From: Pristionchus mayeri
Lineage: Eukaryota; Nematoda; Chromadorea; Rhabditida; Neodiplogasteridae
Length of the DNA stretch: 64,000 nt
Assembly (NCBI GenBank): GCA_036245805.1
Contig: BTRK01000006.1
Location: 26,072,365 to 26,136,364 of the forward strand
Direction of reading: 5' to 3'
The translations under genes and the position numbers were made by a program. Shown here piece by piece: positions 11,788 to 23,465 of the stretch. A model generated the notes under the pieces. That model ran no database searches and was not told the origin of the DNA. It saw only the letters and a list, made by a program, of their open reading frames with translations. The stretch's first letter is position 1. The number at the start of each line of letters is the position of its first letter.

Positions 11788-14700
11788 TTACCTCGCAGTG
11801 TTCTTTCCGTCAAAGGGTTCCTCTATGTAGAGAGGAGCTTTCATAGTTTCCACGGCCAGTTGATTCCTACGAGAGAGATGGAGAGGGGAAGATAAAGAAT
11901 TGAAACTACCTCGGGAAAGTCATTCCTTTCCTGATCGATATTGCATCTCTTGTGAAATCAAATCTCGAATAATACTGGAAGAAACCAATCAGAATTTCCC
12001 CGACACTCTGCTCGTTCAGAATACGCTCTGCAGTTAAATATTATCGTTGCATTAATGCTTAATTTAACCACTAAATGGAGACTCACGAGGAAGAGGCGGA
12101 GTAAATTCTCCGAAAAGGTTGAGATCTCCCAGCTCCGGTCGCTCCCCGAACCGAACCGGATAGAGGTACTTCACTATCAATTAATATAACATATTTGTGA
12201 TTTAAAGTACCTGTAAATTGGGGAGAATCGACGGAACGACTCCGCACTGCAGATAGTGAAGTACCAAGAGAATGAGTGAGTAGCTACAACAAGTTAACTA
12301 AGTTCTCCTCCTTTAAAATCGACCATGTGAAAAGATTTTAAACTGAACAATGCGTTAATCAAGTTGTTCAGAATAATACACTACCCGTTATTCCCTCTTA
12401 AAACAGTTCTTCTCCGCTCCAGTCAACGTAAAAACGATCTACCATTTTCACTAAATCCTGATATGCACAAGCTTATACGACTACCAGCTAACCCGTCAAA
12501 CCGTTCTGGTAACCCCGACGCTCACTCCTTTGAACCAAGTTCAGTCAGGGCTCACGAAATTGTGCTGAAAATTCCTCTCACCTTCCCTTCCACTCTCCCC
12601 CGCTGCCCCTCCGCTATCCCTCTCAATTTCCTTCAGATTTCTAAGTTGTTCGAAATGATACGCTACCCGTCATTCCATCATTTGATTATTTCACCTCCCT
12701 TCCCTCCCTCCCCTCCCTTCCCCTCTCTCCTCCGCTATCCATCTCACCTCCGCATTCCCTCTCACTTGCCTTCGGATTACTAAGTTGTTCGAATTGATAC
12801 GCTACCCGTCATTCCATCATTTGTTTATCTCACCTCCGCTCTCCCACCTCCCCTCTCACCTCCGCTCTCCCTCTCACTTGCCTTCGGATTACTAAGTTGT
12901 TCGTATTGATACGCTACCCGTCATTCCATCATTTAATTATCTCACCTCCGCTCTCCCACCTCCCCTCCATCCCTCAAATGATAATAAGCTACCCGTCATT
13001 CCCTCATAACGTTGTCTACCCTCTCCCCTATCACCCCCCCCCCCCCTCCATCCCTCGCCTGCACGCTCTCTCGCCCTACTTAATCGCGAAAGAAAGGGAG
13101 AGAAAGATTTGCTCTCGTGGCCGACTGGTTAGTCAGGTTGACTCTCTATACTGAGGTAGCAGGTTCGACTCCCTTCCGGTACCTGGAGTCTTTTGCCAGC
13201 TTCTCTGACTTCTCAGAAATGTGTCCGTTTGTGACGGACACATTTTTTTCTGACCGAAAGAGGCCGAAAAAGTACACAACATCAGATATCGAGCCGAAAC
13301 AGTATAAAGAAGGGATTGTCCTACTCCATCAAATTAAATACTCAACTCGCACCTGTTGAAAGTTCCGCTAAGTGAATCGTTAATTTCTGCATTGATAGCC
13401 CAGTGCTTGATGATGAGACACAGAGCAGGGAAGCGATCGTCCACTCTACAAGTCCTCACTATTCATCACCTCTCTCTACCCCGCCCACCGAGAGTAATAA
13501 TGCATTAAATGCGAGTTGTACACTCCCGCAATGTTGTTCATGTTAATGTCCACTTCAAGCGAGTTCGGCGTCACTGTCTCCATTTTAATGATCGGGACCT
13601 GCAAAGACCCTCTCGAAAATGCCCATAAAGTAATTATCATATAACACGGGTAGTTCGTAAGGACAGAATAAACCAGAAAGTCGAAGACGTGCAATTCACA
13701 CCTTTTTAAGGTCCTTCACAAGATTAACTTTGTTGTAAATATTCAGCCTCAACGATGTGAAACAACGTAAAACTTTATCTACACCGAAATCAGGTTACCT
13801 TCAAGTCCTGTAACGTTACACTCTTATTCAGTCAATTTTTAAATGAATTAACAGAGCTCAAAACGACGAATCGACTGGTATTCGATCTTCCGGAGTGACC
13901 TGCTACCTGTCCCACCATGCCTAGGGACTAGGGGGCACTACGTAAAATTAACTTTAAAACTTATCGTATCAATATTTTCGTATCAAGCATGGGGTATTCG
14001 AGGGTGCAAAATTCAATAATTACACTTAGAATTTTGTAATATTTCGTCTACGGTGAGGATTCACTGGCACAAGTAAGCTCCGCCCATCGTGGTATGATGT
14101 AAGGACAGAATAAACCAAAAAATCGAAAACGTGCTGGGTCATGCCTGTTCATCAGGTCATTTGTTCAAAAATTAACATTGTATTAATTAATTATTTTATT
14201 CATTATTTAGCAAAGATATTTCTACAAAAACATTAATTGATCACTATTGTCATGGTAGAATGCTTGTGAGATTATTTATTGGGTATTTTCGATTGAGGGT
14301 ATGCGGTATCTAATTAAAATATGTTCCAAAAACCGCTAGCTTTCGTGATTCATAGCTAAATCATTCCTAAGATACGCGATTTGGTTCATTTTATCGATTA
14401 ATACAGGTGAAAATAATCGAAAACTACTATTTTAGACAATAAATCTCTTGATTTGACAGAATGTAGAAATTATTTTTGATAGGGTTTGCCCTTTTCGATT
14501 TTTCTATTTTTTTGCATATAGCTTCTTCATCGAACATAGCACACATGTAGTGAAAAAATAGAGGGCGGCATCACGTAAATCGGATACAAATTAATAAAAT
14601 CAAAAATTGTAAAAATTCAAGCCTAAAAAGAAACATGTTCGCCCTTTTCGATTTCTTTATCTTTTTTATTGAAGATATTTTAGAGCAAGGACTCTCGGAT

Positions 14701-17700
14701 TTTACACAATTTTAGAGCCGGCACTTCTTTATAATTAAATACAAGCCAATGCAATAAAAGTCAACGCAGACTTAAATTCCCGCTCGGAGAAATTTTCTAA
14801 CCAAAATTTGACTTTTTCCCGGAAGGCCATTTTTATTTTCCGGTTTGTATTTTTCGGCTACCTAGGGACCGCGAAGAGGTCCACCAAACAGATCAGTTCA
14901 ACCCCATAGTCGTACTACCAAATCAAATGTACTGAATCGAACTAACACAATGGTGATGCCTGAAAAAAATAAAAAATAACTTGAAATGATGTTTTTAAAA
15001 ATTGCGAATTTCCATCGAACCGCCGTACACGTGGGCTCAAAATATTTTCCGCAAGACAAATAAATTCTTCAGGCGTGGGACAGGTGCCAGCTGTGCAAAT
15101 TACAAATTAAGTGTAATAGTTAACCTTACACAACCGGACATCCGTACACCAAAACCGGCGTTCAGTGCATTTAAATCCGGATCTGGCTTTCAAGTGTGGG
15201 GGGGACCAGAAAATTTAGCCGGCATTTAGTGTAGTGCGTCGCCATTTTGCCTCTTTACGGTAAGGGTGGCAAAACCATTCAAATTTATTTCTGTGTCCCA
15301 CGTTTTTATACATGTGTAAACCCACGTTCCGTAATTTTGGCATATAAACTTTTTTTCATAAATTTAGTACTTATTACTATCGCAACATTCCGCCCGTCTA
15401 AAAATTATTTTTAGCTGTATTTAGATGTCAATCGTATTAAATGAGATAGATAATGAATCACATGTGATGTCGAGGAAGATCGCGTTTTGTGGCGGTACAC
15501 ATCCGTACAAAGAAAAATCATGATACGAGGTAGTATTTGTTTGATGCGCCAAGGTTTATCCTATTAGAAATATAACAGTACGAGGAGGGAAATGGGAAGA
15601 TGTCCTTGAAAAACGTTTATCACATGCAGCAAACATACGAAGAATGTCCCCTCTTATATTTTTGTTTTTGTGTAGCTAATGAAGTGAGCTTTCATAAGCC
15701 GTAAGTGGCTAGGAGGGTACATTCTTCGTTGCGTCAAAAATCGATAAAGAAAATTTGAAAGCCGAAAATCTCACTGATTGCATATTCTATTATATTTGTT
15801 CTCACTTTTTTCAGGTTCTCGTGCTGCAATTTATCGATTCGAGCAAGAAAATATCCTTCCATCACAATCATTCATTGACCTCTGTAAATCAGCAAAACTT
15901 GCCTAATTTGTGAAAGAACCTACCAGAAAGGAAAACGTCCTTGATTTAGTATTATGTAACCATCCCAGTCAAATCGCCCAAACTGAAGTGGGTCCCCCTT
16001 TCGATATATCTGACCATTCGACGATAGAATTCATGTTCGCGATGAGCCATTCGACACGCGATTTCATTCTGAGGCGTGACTACAGATATGCTGATTATGA
16101 TCTCATCAATTCTCAGTTAGTAAACATTGATTGGACAAGCGCCTTTTCAAAAATATAAAATTATCTAAATCATGTACCTTTTGATTAGTGTCATTCAGAA
16201 ATTAATAGATTAGTACACATGTTCCTAGACCTCGGTGTTGTTATCCAGAAAAACCTCTAATTTTCCGACCATTGCACTGTAGTAAATTTTGCATTTTTAA
16301 ATTTCTACTAAAATACAAGGGCACCTAGGTAGGGACCACCATCTGCAAATTAAAAAGCTTAAAACCGGGAAAAGGTTGTTCAAGGAGCGCCATTTCCTAA
16401 TCGCCCGGAAATTTAAATTAGTGTGGTGAAATTGGTTTTTCGCTTTAAAAATATTTCTGGTAGGTGCCCCTTTCCAATTTTTAGGGAATGCGAAAGGCAG
16501 GTTGCAAGGATGATTCTGAAAAAAAAAATCAAAAAAATCCAATTCACCGAAAAAAATTCTCTATGGCCTTGAACATTGTAATATTCTGTATTAATTAGAT
16601 AGCAATCGTTCTAAGGGGTGCCCCTCTCCAATTCGCAGTTGAACTGTTCTACGGCATCAATTACTTAATTGAAAAAATAGAGAAATCCAATTTACCGAAT
16701 TATAGAAAAGTCATGATAATCTTTTTGAAGAGTTAGAGCTCAGTAGCTAATATTTAAGTGATTTTAAAGTTATATTTAATTTTGCACACTCTAATGAGCA
16801 CAGAGAGAATCAACTATGCTTTCAAAAGGTGGAATAATTACATATTTAAGAATAGCGAACGCGATATTGCTAAGCTACAGTATACCGTTGTTAATAGTCC
16901 TGAAAATCTAGTATCACTTGCTCTAAATTACTTTTAATTATATCAATTCTTGATTCTATGTGTGAGTTCTATATAATATAACAAAAGAAACTAAAAAGAA
17001 AATAGTTCGAAATCTTGAAAAATTGACACGATGAACTGGTGCGACCCAGCGAACCGCTGGGTCGCTTTCACTACACCACGATGGGCGGGGTTTAGAGAAG
17101 CAACCTGATACTCGCTGAAATTAGCATTTAATGAATTTCTAGTGACGCTATCCTTTTTCAACGCCCTCGATTACCCCATTGCACACTATTTTAGAATTTT
17201 AAAAAATTGTTGAAGATTTGAGTGGAAGTCCCTAGCACCTAAGGGTGCTAGGGATGCTCCGCCCATATTTCTGCGCGCCGTGGCTAAGTAGTCAATTTTA
17301 AAATTTCGGAACGTTTTAATATTGCTATACCAGCCGCACGGTGCAAAATACGGTAGTTTTGATGTGTTTTGACCATTTTAAGTGGCTGTTGGAAAAAAGT
17401 CATGTCGTGCATATACGATCTGGGTTTCAGCACAAAAACCACTATGGTTAATATTATGTGGTTAATATTATTCTAATGAAAAAATACCATTTAGTTTTTG
17501 TGAGAAACTTTTAGCTATCACTGAATTTGAGCGTTAAGTGGCTAGAAAGTAAGTTGATTTCAACGTCCAATGCACGGAATAAATATTTGAATTGTATTGA
17601 ATGCCGAAAATGCTTGACATCGTGTCACATCGTTGAAACTGCATATTTGTGAGGGACCCTAATATCGAAAAAAGCGATTTTTGAATAAGGGGTCAAAAGT

Positions 17701-18950
17701 TTGGCAAGCATCAATTCTTATGTGGCACGGGTGAAGTAAAAGCATACCACAGCATGCCGAATAAATTGGCACTTCGCTACAATGTTTCTACTTTTCTTCA
17801 GTTCAGCGAACACTTTATTGAGATTACGCTTAGCGAATCTGAATGTTTTAACAGTAAAAATAGGATGCATCTCCGAATTTAAGCAAAAAAATCAAATGCA
17901 AATAATTAAGAATGAATAGCGTGAACTGACTCTTGCCCCTCAGAGATCGTTCCATCTCTATTGTAGAGTACCAGACAGAGATCCATATCAGAGTTGTAAC
18001 TGCCACATCCGTTGATAGTGCTTCCCACCGCGAACATATTCACTGAGAACCCAGGGAACACCTGGAGGAGGTTGACAACTATTTGGAAGGAGACGCGAGA
18101 GGGGGGACTCACCTTCCTCGTTACTTCTAGCAGACTCATTCTCACGGACATCTTCCAATTGTATATCTAGAGACAATTCATCTTTGCAGCGTCCTCTCAC
18201 CTTCATTTCCAAACATTCCCTCCAACACTCACATTATCATCCTGTGCATTAGCAGTATAATGCTTCCATATCCTATCGTCGAATTCGGCAAAAGATTCAC
18301 GTGAGAATCTGAGCAAAATATAAGCATGATAAACAAGCACGGTAAAAAACCTGCTTTTGAACGCCTCTACTCTTTTCCTTTCATCTCTCGCACAATGCCA
18401 TTCAGTGACTCCTAGTAGATCTGCTTCCGAATACATTGATGTCATCGCGAGATAAGCATTTGATGCTTCTAGAATTGAATAGTCAATGTATTGATTTACG
18501 CAGTGTCACCAAGTACGACTCACGATGGACTGTAAAAATATTCTCAGGCGTTGTCACTGTATTGCCCAGAGTAGCCTGAGCATGTTATTATTCCAAGAAG
18601 CACACACAAATTAGTGGTATAGTCAAACCTCAATGATTTCCCCAACGCCATCAGAAGATTCACTCCCACTGCTCACGTCGACTACACTACACTCCTGGAA
18701 AGGGAAGGATCATCGACTGCCCATCCTCCTTATATCTCACATCCTCGTCATCTTCCACTTCCACAACCATACTTCTCTTCTTCTTCGGCCTGGGAGGATC
18801 GTTCGAGGTAGAAGGCTCATCCATCTGACAATCAATCTGCATCAGTGATGCGGGAATAAATTTCAATCTGTCATAACTTCTTATGCTAGTGATGCGGTTG
18901 TTCTTATTACACAATTGTATAGATCTCCTCAAATTCGATTGGCTAGCCAT
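11788..18950 (-). CDS. GLD-2-type cytoplasmic poly(A) polymerase
   Basis: Fourteen exons: 18950-18741, 18694-18629, 18575-18524, 18468-18351, 18308-18233, 18166-18113, 18061 to about 17927, 13778-13702, 13598-13489, 13445-13353, 12283-12211, 12168-12087, 12027-11910, 11866-11788. All junctions keep phase except exon 7 to 8. The nucleotidyltransferase signature VGSTINGCGSYNSDMDLCL (two catalytic Asp) is in exon 7 and the third Asp is in EVDINMNN (exon 9). The PAP-associated core follows: VDDRFPALCLIIKHWA, SYSLILLVLHYLQC, ILPNLQ, ILIGFFQYYS, then EEPFDGKNTAR. This family adds A tails to cytoplasmic mRNAs, usually with a binding partner. The N-terminus (MASQSN...) is acidic and low in complexity. 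The frame ends at TAA right after NTAR, where relatives have roughly 45 more residues; that TAA overlaps a possible GT donor. Exon 7 has no phase-compatible donor. The copy may be decaying. Confidence 0.9.
12363..13010. repeat. Minisatellite in an intron of the poly(A) polymerase
   Basis: Four to five imperfect tandem units of roughly 110-140 bases begin with a TTGTTCGA.TTGATACGCTAC-like phrase at about 12363, 12646, 12786 and 12897, with a last partial near 12971. Each contains C/T-rich runs. It lies inside the intron 13352-12284. Confidence 0.75.
13111..13192 (+). repeat. tRNA-like sequence (A box, B box, T run)
   Basis: GTGGCCGACTGGTTAG resembles a tRNA A box and GGTTCGACTCC at 13162-13172 a B box, and a TTTT follows at about 13190. 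The outer ends do not pair as an acceptor stem, so it is probably a tRNA pseudogene or SINE head rather than a working tRNA. It lies in the same intron as the minisatellite, on the opposite strand to the host gene. Confidence 0.5.
13779..17926. repeat. Repeat-filled 4.1-kb intron of the poly(A) polymerase
   Basis: The span contains an inverted pair CGCCCATCGTGGT (about 14085) and its complement (about 17083). It also holds a 36-base near-copy of intron sequence (13657-13695 repeated at 14099-14140), a dispersed repeat at 14295-14450 shared with 52445-52600, and the LINE remnant at 15800-16262. Two perfect short hairpins lie at 17041-17065 and 17229-17252. The intervals 14450-15790 and 16280-17030 are AT-rich with no gene that I can support. 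Confidence 0.6.
15800..16262 (+). pseudogene. LINE remnant: endonuclease end joined to a post-RT segment
   Basis: Positions about 15910-16158 encode the C-terminal part of an apurinic-type LINE endonuclease (PTRKENVLDLVLCNHP, then VGPPFDISDHSTIEF). After stops, positions 16228-16262 match DLG.VIQK from the region behind the reverse transcriptase seen at 41055-41100. The whole reverse transcriptase in between is missing, so this is an internally deleted, dead copy lodged in a host intron. Confidence 0.75.
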
Positions 18951-19182
18951 TATGCAAACTTTATATGAGAGACATCGCGAGAGAATCACCTTCCTCGCGG
19001 TGGTAAATCCAAACGTCATCCAATCCTAATCTAAACGTGAAGTAAGGTATTTCAACTTATGCTCTTTCAAACTGCGTTGTCAGAATTTTGATAACTGTCG
19101 TCATATTCGAGATTCAGAAGGTCAAACATGGGACACTCACTTTGTAGAGGTCAAATCGAGCCCACTTAAACGACCATAAGTC

Positions 19183-19792
19183 CGTTTAAAATGACGATAG
19201 AAGGTCCTTCGTTTTTAGAACGAAAGCTTAAACACATTCTCTACAACTTTTATGTTGAGCTTGTCAATCTGGAAATCGGAAAAAGTACCCTGAACAATTA
19301 TGCGCGATTGATACACACTATGAGTGACTAACTTGACGCCAAAAATTAGTCAAATTAAAGATTTAAACAAAAACGGCGTAACTTTTCGTCAGGCGGCGTC
19401 TGAATGAGTATCAGACCCTAACACTCCCTTAGCTATACTGGCATCTATTAGAATCAAATTGGTCCAAAAGCATCCAAAACAACATTTAGAATTCTTTCCG
19501 GCCACATTACAGTGCTCCCATTGGGCAAAAATTACGACCTGACCTGAAAATTGAAATTCGATTTTCAGAACCTTATATACTTGAGAGCTTGGCCCATATG
19601 TCCTAAATTACGTTCGAATTACGTAGAAATGTGCTTCTACACTACTCCAAGAAAGGGTCCACCTATAAATACGAAATTCACTGCGTTCTTACGGAGAACG
19701 TGTTTTCAACATAAAATTTGTAGAGAATGTTTTCAGCTTTCTTTCTAAAAAAAGAACGACCTTATATCGTGATTTTAAACGGACTTATGGCC
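19183..19792. repeat. Inner palindrome
   Basis: ATAAGTCCGTTTAAAATGAC at about 19187 and its near-complement close to 19785 bound an inverted repeat of about 120-base arms. It is nested within the larger foldback. Confidence 0.75.
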
Positions 19793-20253
19793 GTTTCACG
19801 GACGGGACTGATGAACAAAAAAGACGCGCTCCCAAAAGATCGGCAAGTGGTAGTGTAAAATTGTCAAATCTCGCTAAAATACAGTCGCCGAGAGCCAGAA
19901 ATACGGTAGTCTTTGGCAAATTCAACATGTTGCCGCAATTTTGAGCACTTTATGGAAATCTGATACTACTCATGGGTACGTACTAGAAATTCTATATGAA
20001 TTTGTGAACTTTTGCGATAAAAATAATAATGTTATCTTAATTATTCACGGAAAAATATGTCCGCATCTTTTTTCGCACTTTTTTCTCTGTTCCGACCATG
20101 GTGGAGTTGTTGCCTACTATGCCGATAAACGAGCCTCGTCATATTTCTCGCGCCGCTCGCCACTTTCATGTGTGCATTTCAACGTTGTTTTGCTCATGTT
20201 ACTTGATTAATTCGCTTGCGTTTTTATCTGTGCATTAAAGGGAATTGACAAGG

Positions 20254-20520
20254 ATGACAATCAACGAAAGAAGAAAGAATCTATCGTCGGTTTTTCGAAA
20301 TTGGAGTGGAGCAGATTCTCATCATCAAAAGACGGTGAGTGTCACGTTCGCTATCGTTAATTCAACTGGGAAATTGGGACTGCAATTGCATCCCGAGCAG
20401 ACGTTCTTCCTCCTCGTGAACGAGAAGGCAATCGCCGCCAAGTCAATGGCTTTCTCTGCTTCACAATCAGAGCAAGGCGATAGTTTCCTCTATCTCGTGT
20501 ATACTTCCCAGCCAGCTTAA
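20254..20520 (+). CDS. LC3/LGG-2-like ubiquitin-fold fragment
   Basis: The frame from ATG at 20254 to TAA at 20520 encodes 88 residues. The second half, LQLHPEQTFFLLVNEK followed by GDSFLYLVYTSQPA, matches the C-terminal half of Atg8/LC3 proteins and looks closest to nematode LGG-2. These proteins are lipidated onto autophagosomes after a C-terminal glycine is exposed. Here the frame ends at QPA without the usual aromatic-Gly, so normal lipidation is not expected. The first 45 residues are poorly conserved; a GT donor-like sequence (GTGAGT at about 20335) suggests intron sequence now read through. It lies within the foldback 18962-21098, so it is probably a captured, degenerate gene copy. Confidence 0.7.
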   Translation: MTINERRKNLSSVFRNWSGADSHHQKTVSVTFAIVNSTGKLGLQLHPEQTFFLLVNEKAIAAKSMAFSASQSEQGDSFLYLVYTSQPA

Positions 20521-21489
20521 ATTTCTAGTCATTTCCGTGCTTTGTACCTTTGTAAATACGTATGTACTTTCCGAATTACTACTAATCGAGCTACCCATTC
20601 GATTTCTCAATACCTCTCACTACAGTCAACAATTCTGTACCTGTTACTGTTCACCGTAATCATGCCCTGCATAAATGTACAAATGCATTGATGATGGTAT
20701 ACAAATTCACTCAATTCATTCACGAAAGCGTTCGAAAACACCGCATAGGAACTTCGAAACCGTGGCTAGCCTCGCCACTCAAGCTTTGCCCAAAACTACC
20801 GTAACCAATTTTGGTGCGTCGCGGCTGCGCGTCGCGACTCTAGCGCGTTTTCAAACACGTGCGTCGTCCGACCCGTCCGTGGTTTAAGTGGGCTCCATTT
20901 GACCTCTAAAAAGTGAGTGTCCCATGTTTTACCTTCTGAATTTCGAAGATGACAACAGTTATCAAAATTCTAACAACGCAGTTTGAAAGAGCATCATTTG
21001 AAATACCTTACTTCACGTTTAGATTAGGATTGGATGACGTTTGGTTTTACCGCCGCTGCCCACCCTCAAACGAGTGATTCTCTCGTGATGTCTCTTATAT
21101 TAGAATCAAAAAAGTTATGACGATTTTCACGAACAGAAAAACTTTTTGTTAAAATTACTGGCGTCGTGCATTAATGTTATAACACAAATGTCAAATTATT
21201 TGAATTTGCGCGCACCTGATCACGGCAAAAGGACCAAGAGGCTATGCAAAAACAAGATAGTGGTTGTAATGGTGACATCTCGGAAAAAAAACATTTCGAA
21301 AAACGACATTTCGGAAAAAAAAACCATTTCTCTCTTCCCTTCCCTCACCGTGAGAGGTGACTCTGACCTCGCTCCGCACTCTCTCACTTCCGCACACTCT
21401 CTCGCCCTACTCCTTCCCTCGAGGGGCCCCCGCCTGCACGGAGTACCGACCGTGACCATCTAATGTATCGGCACCTTCAACGGTGAGAT

Positions 21490-22342
21490 ATGTTCAGTCG
21501 TATCCTGTCGTCTCGCCCCTCATCTTCATCAGGAACGGCGACTAACTGCCCGTCAGCTAAGAAGTCCAAAACCGATGAATACTACTGCGAATACTCCGTC
21601 GAGGACCTCTTCCGATTCTGTGTCAAGCTCCGACTCGACTTCGACAAGCAATGCGAGTACACAAAGGAGCTGAAACAGGAGGTCCGTGAGTTGAAGGCAC
21701 GGCTAAATACTCCCCCTCCTGCTTCCTCACCCCCTCTCCCTCCCGCTCTCTCCCTCACTCTCTACCTTCTCATCCCTGCCGATGACGTAGCCATGGTCGA
21801 GGTACCGCAGAATGCCCCTGATCACTCTTCTTCCACCTCGACTGCCAAGAAGACTTACCCTGATTCCTCGACGACACCTGAGTCTCCTTCTGATCTTGAG
21901 AGATCGATTGTCATTGCCAGACTCCCCTTCAATCCCGATCGCACCCCCGAACAGCAGGTCAGAGATGACTTCGAGCAAGTGGTAGCCATCACTTCCCTCA
22001 CTGGCTACCCTGTCCTTCCCATCTCCGTCTACCGTATGCCTCCCAGTGATGTCGATGCTACTCACATGCGCCTCACGAATGTAGTCCTTCCTACACGACA
22101 GCACGCTAAGCTCATCGTAAAGAATGCGAGTCGTGTCGCTCAGAGTGAGCACTTCCGCGAAGTGTTCACTTTACCCTCGTATGCTGATCGCGATGACGCC
22201 CGACGGAAGACTCCTGCTCCTCGTTCTGGATTGAATGGACCTCGTAGTAATGGAACTTCCCATCCCCCTCAGAGTACCCGCCCATCTCAGATCCCTGCTC
22301 CCCGAGCCCGCACTCATTCGGTGCTCACTAGACTTTGCTAAA
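21490..22342 (+). CDS. LINE ORF1-like protein, 3' end replaced by a MITE
   Basis: The frame of 283 residues starts at ATG 21490. It has a low-complexity Ser-rich start, then a predicted coiled coil (FCVKLRLDFDKQ to ELKARL). A C-terminal domain follows (RSIVIARLPFN, ISVYRMP, RLTNVVLPTRQHAKLIVKNA) that resembles the RRM-like region of CR1/Jockey-clade ORF1 proteins, which coat LINE RNA. The last residues (TRLC) and the stop come from a MITE inserted at 22331, so the true C-terminus is lost. ORF2 does not follow. The preceding stretch 21100-21480 has no gene. Confidence 0.7.
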
Positions 22343-22393
22343 TGAGAGATGAGAGACTCTCGAGAGATCATTTCTAAAAATTCCCTCTCACTG
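22331..22393. repeat. MITE fragment, family E
   Basis: GACTTTGCTAAATGAGAGAT and the following bases match the left end of the complete family E element at 60199-60610. It is truncated at 22393 where another element begins. Confidence 0.85.
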
Positions 22394-23027
22394 ATTCAAT
22401 GCAACAATAATTTATTCAGAAGCAACAACCATGTAATCTTGCGCGAACGCCATATCATCACTTTGGTTGGCCCTAATGTTTGAAGCGAAATTTGTGATCC
22501 ACAATTTTTTTTGTCGCCAAGGGGTTCTTATTTTGCTGCATTTTTACAGGAGATCCGTGAAAAAGAAAACGAAAACGTCCGCAGGCATCAAGGAAAAAGC
22601 GCGCGCGTTCAAAAAAAGAAAAGTAAGATTGCCTGATTATCACTTCAAAATGCCAGACTGTCACTTCGAATTGCCTGATTTTCACTTCACGCGGGGTGAA
22701 ATATTCGATTTGTTTCACTGTGGTTTTTGAAGTTTGTCATTGCGAATTTCGATACTTTTAGCTTTTTTTTAGTTCTACAATTATTCTACCACGTCCGAAA
22801 ATTGAACCCCATGTCCCATACGATGGCCCACGTTGCGCAATAAATCCGTGTGCACGGCGTGATCCCACTGAGGAACCGATAGAGCAATATCATCCTCAGT
22901 GGAACATTCGGCGAATCCGTTAGGTGAACTACCGAACGCATGGCTCCGCACGGAAAATTAATGATATGGCGTTCGCGCATGATTACATGATTGTTGCTTC
23001 TGAATAAATTATTGTTGCATTGAATCA
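22391..23027. repeat. Foldback element, family J
   Basis: Positions about 22394-22465 and 22960-23027 are inverted copies (TTCAATGCAACAATAATTTA at the left). The middle 22466-22955 contains no supported gene. Positions 23028-23410 hold no recognisable feature. Confidence 0.8.
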
Positions 23028-23465
23028 AACGCAACGAATAGCGCCATCGAAAGAAAACAACCTAGTGCGAACGACCAAAATGAATCACAACTAGCCATAT
23101 CGACAGAAAGAACAACCCATTGTTTGAACAGTTTTATGAGTTAATGAGGTCAAATTGGCCTCACTAATTCTTATGTTCAATAGGCTTCTCAATACGATAT
23201 CTAGAGCTGGAGGTGCTTCATCAAAAATTTGCAGGACCTATGGAGTACATTGGTGTAGGTTTAGCGCGTAGTGTGTTTTTACATTATTCCCACTTCTGCA
23301 CCATAATTTCTTGCACATCAAAAGAGCTTCTTCATCAAAACTTTCCGTGCGCCGCGTCGCGGCGATCGCGATGGTAGTTTGTAGTCGCGTCCCTGTGTCT
23401 TGGACGGAAAAGAGAGCCGTATGTATTTCCCCGAAAAGTGAGCGGGAAGGGAACGAGTAGAGAGT

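Larger units (their letters stand above)
18962..21098. mobile_element. Foldback element carrying an LC3-like frame
   Basis: Arms at about 18962-19180 and 20882-21098 are inverted copies with ends reading TATGAGAGACATC-like sequence. Inside lie a second palindrome (about 19183-19792) and a 1-kb insert with the LC3-like frame at 20254-20520. The left end abuts the 5' end of the poly(A) polymerase gene, only 11 bases from its ATG at 18950, so it may replace or modify that promoter. No transposase is present. Confidence 0.75.

Noticed and set aside
13111..13192. Functional tRNA gene
   Set aside because: A and B boxes are present, but the acceptor stem does not pair and no clear anticodon arm forms.
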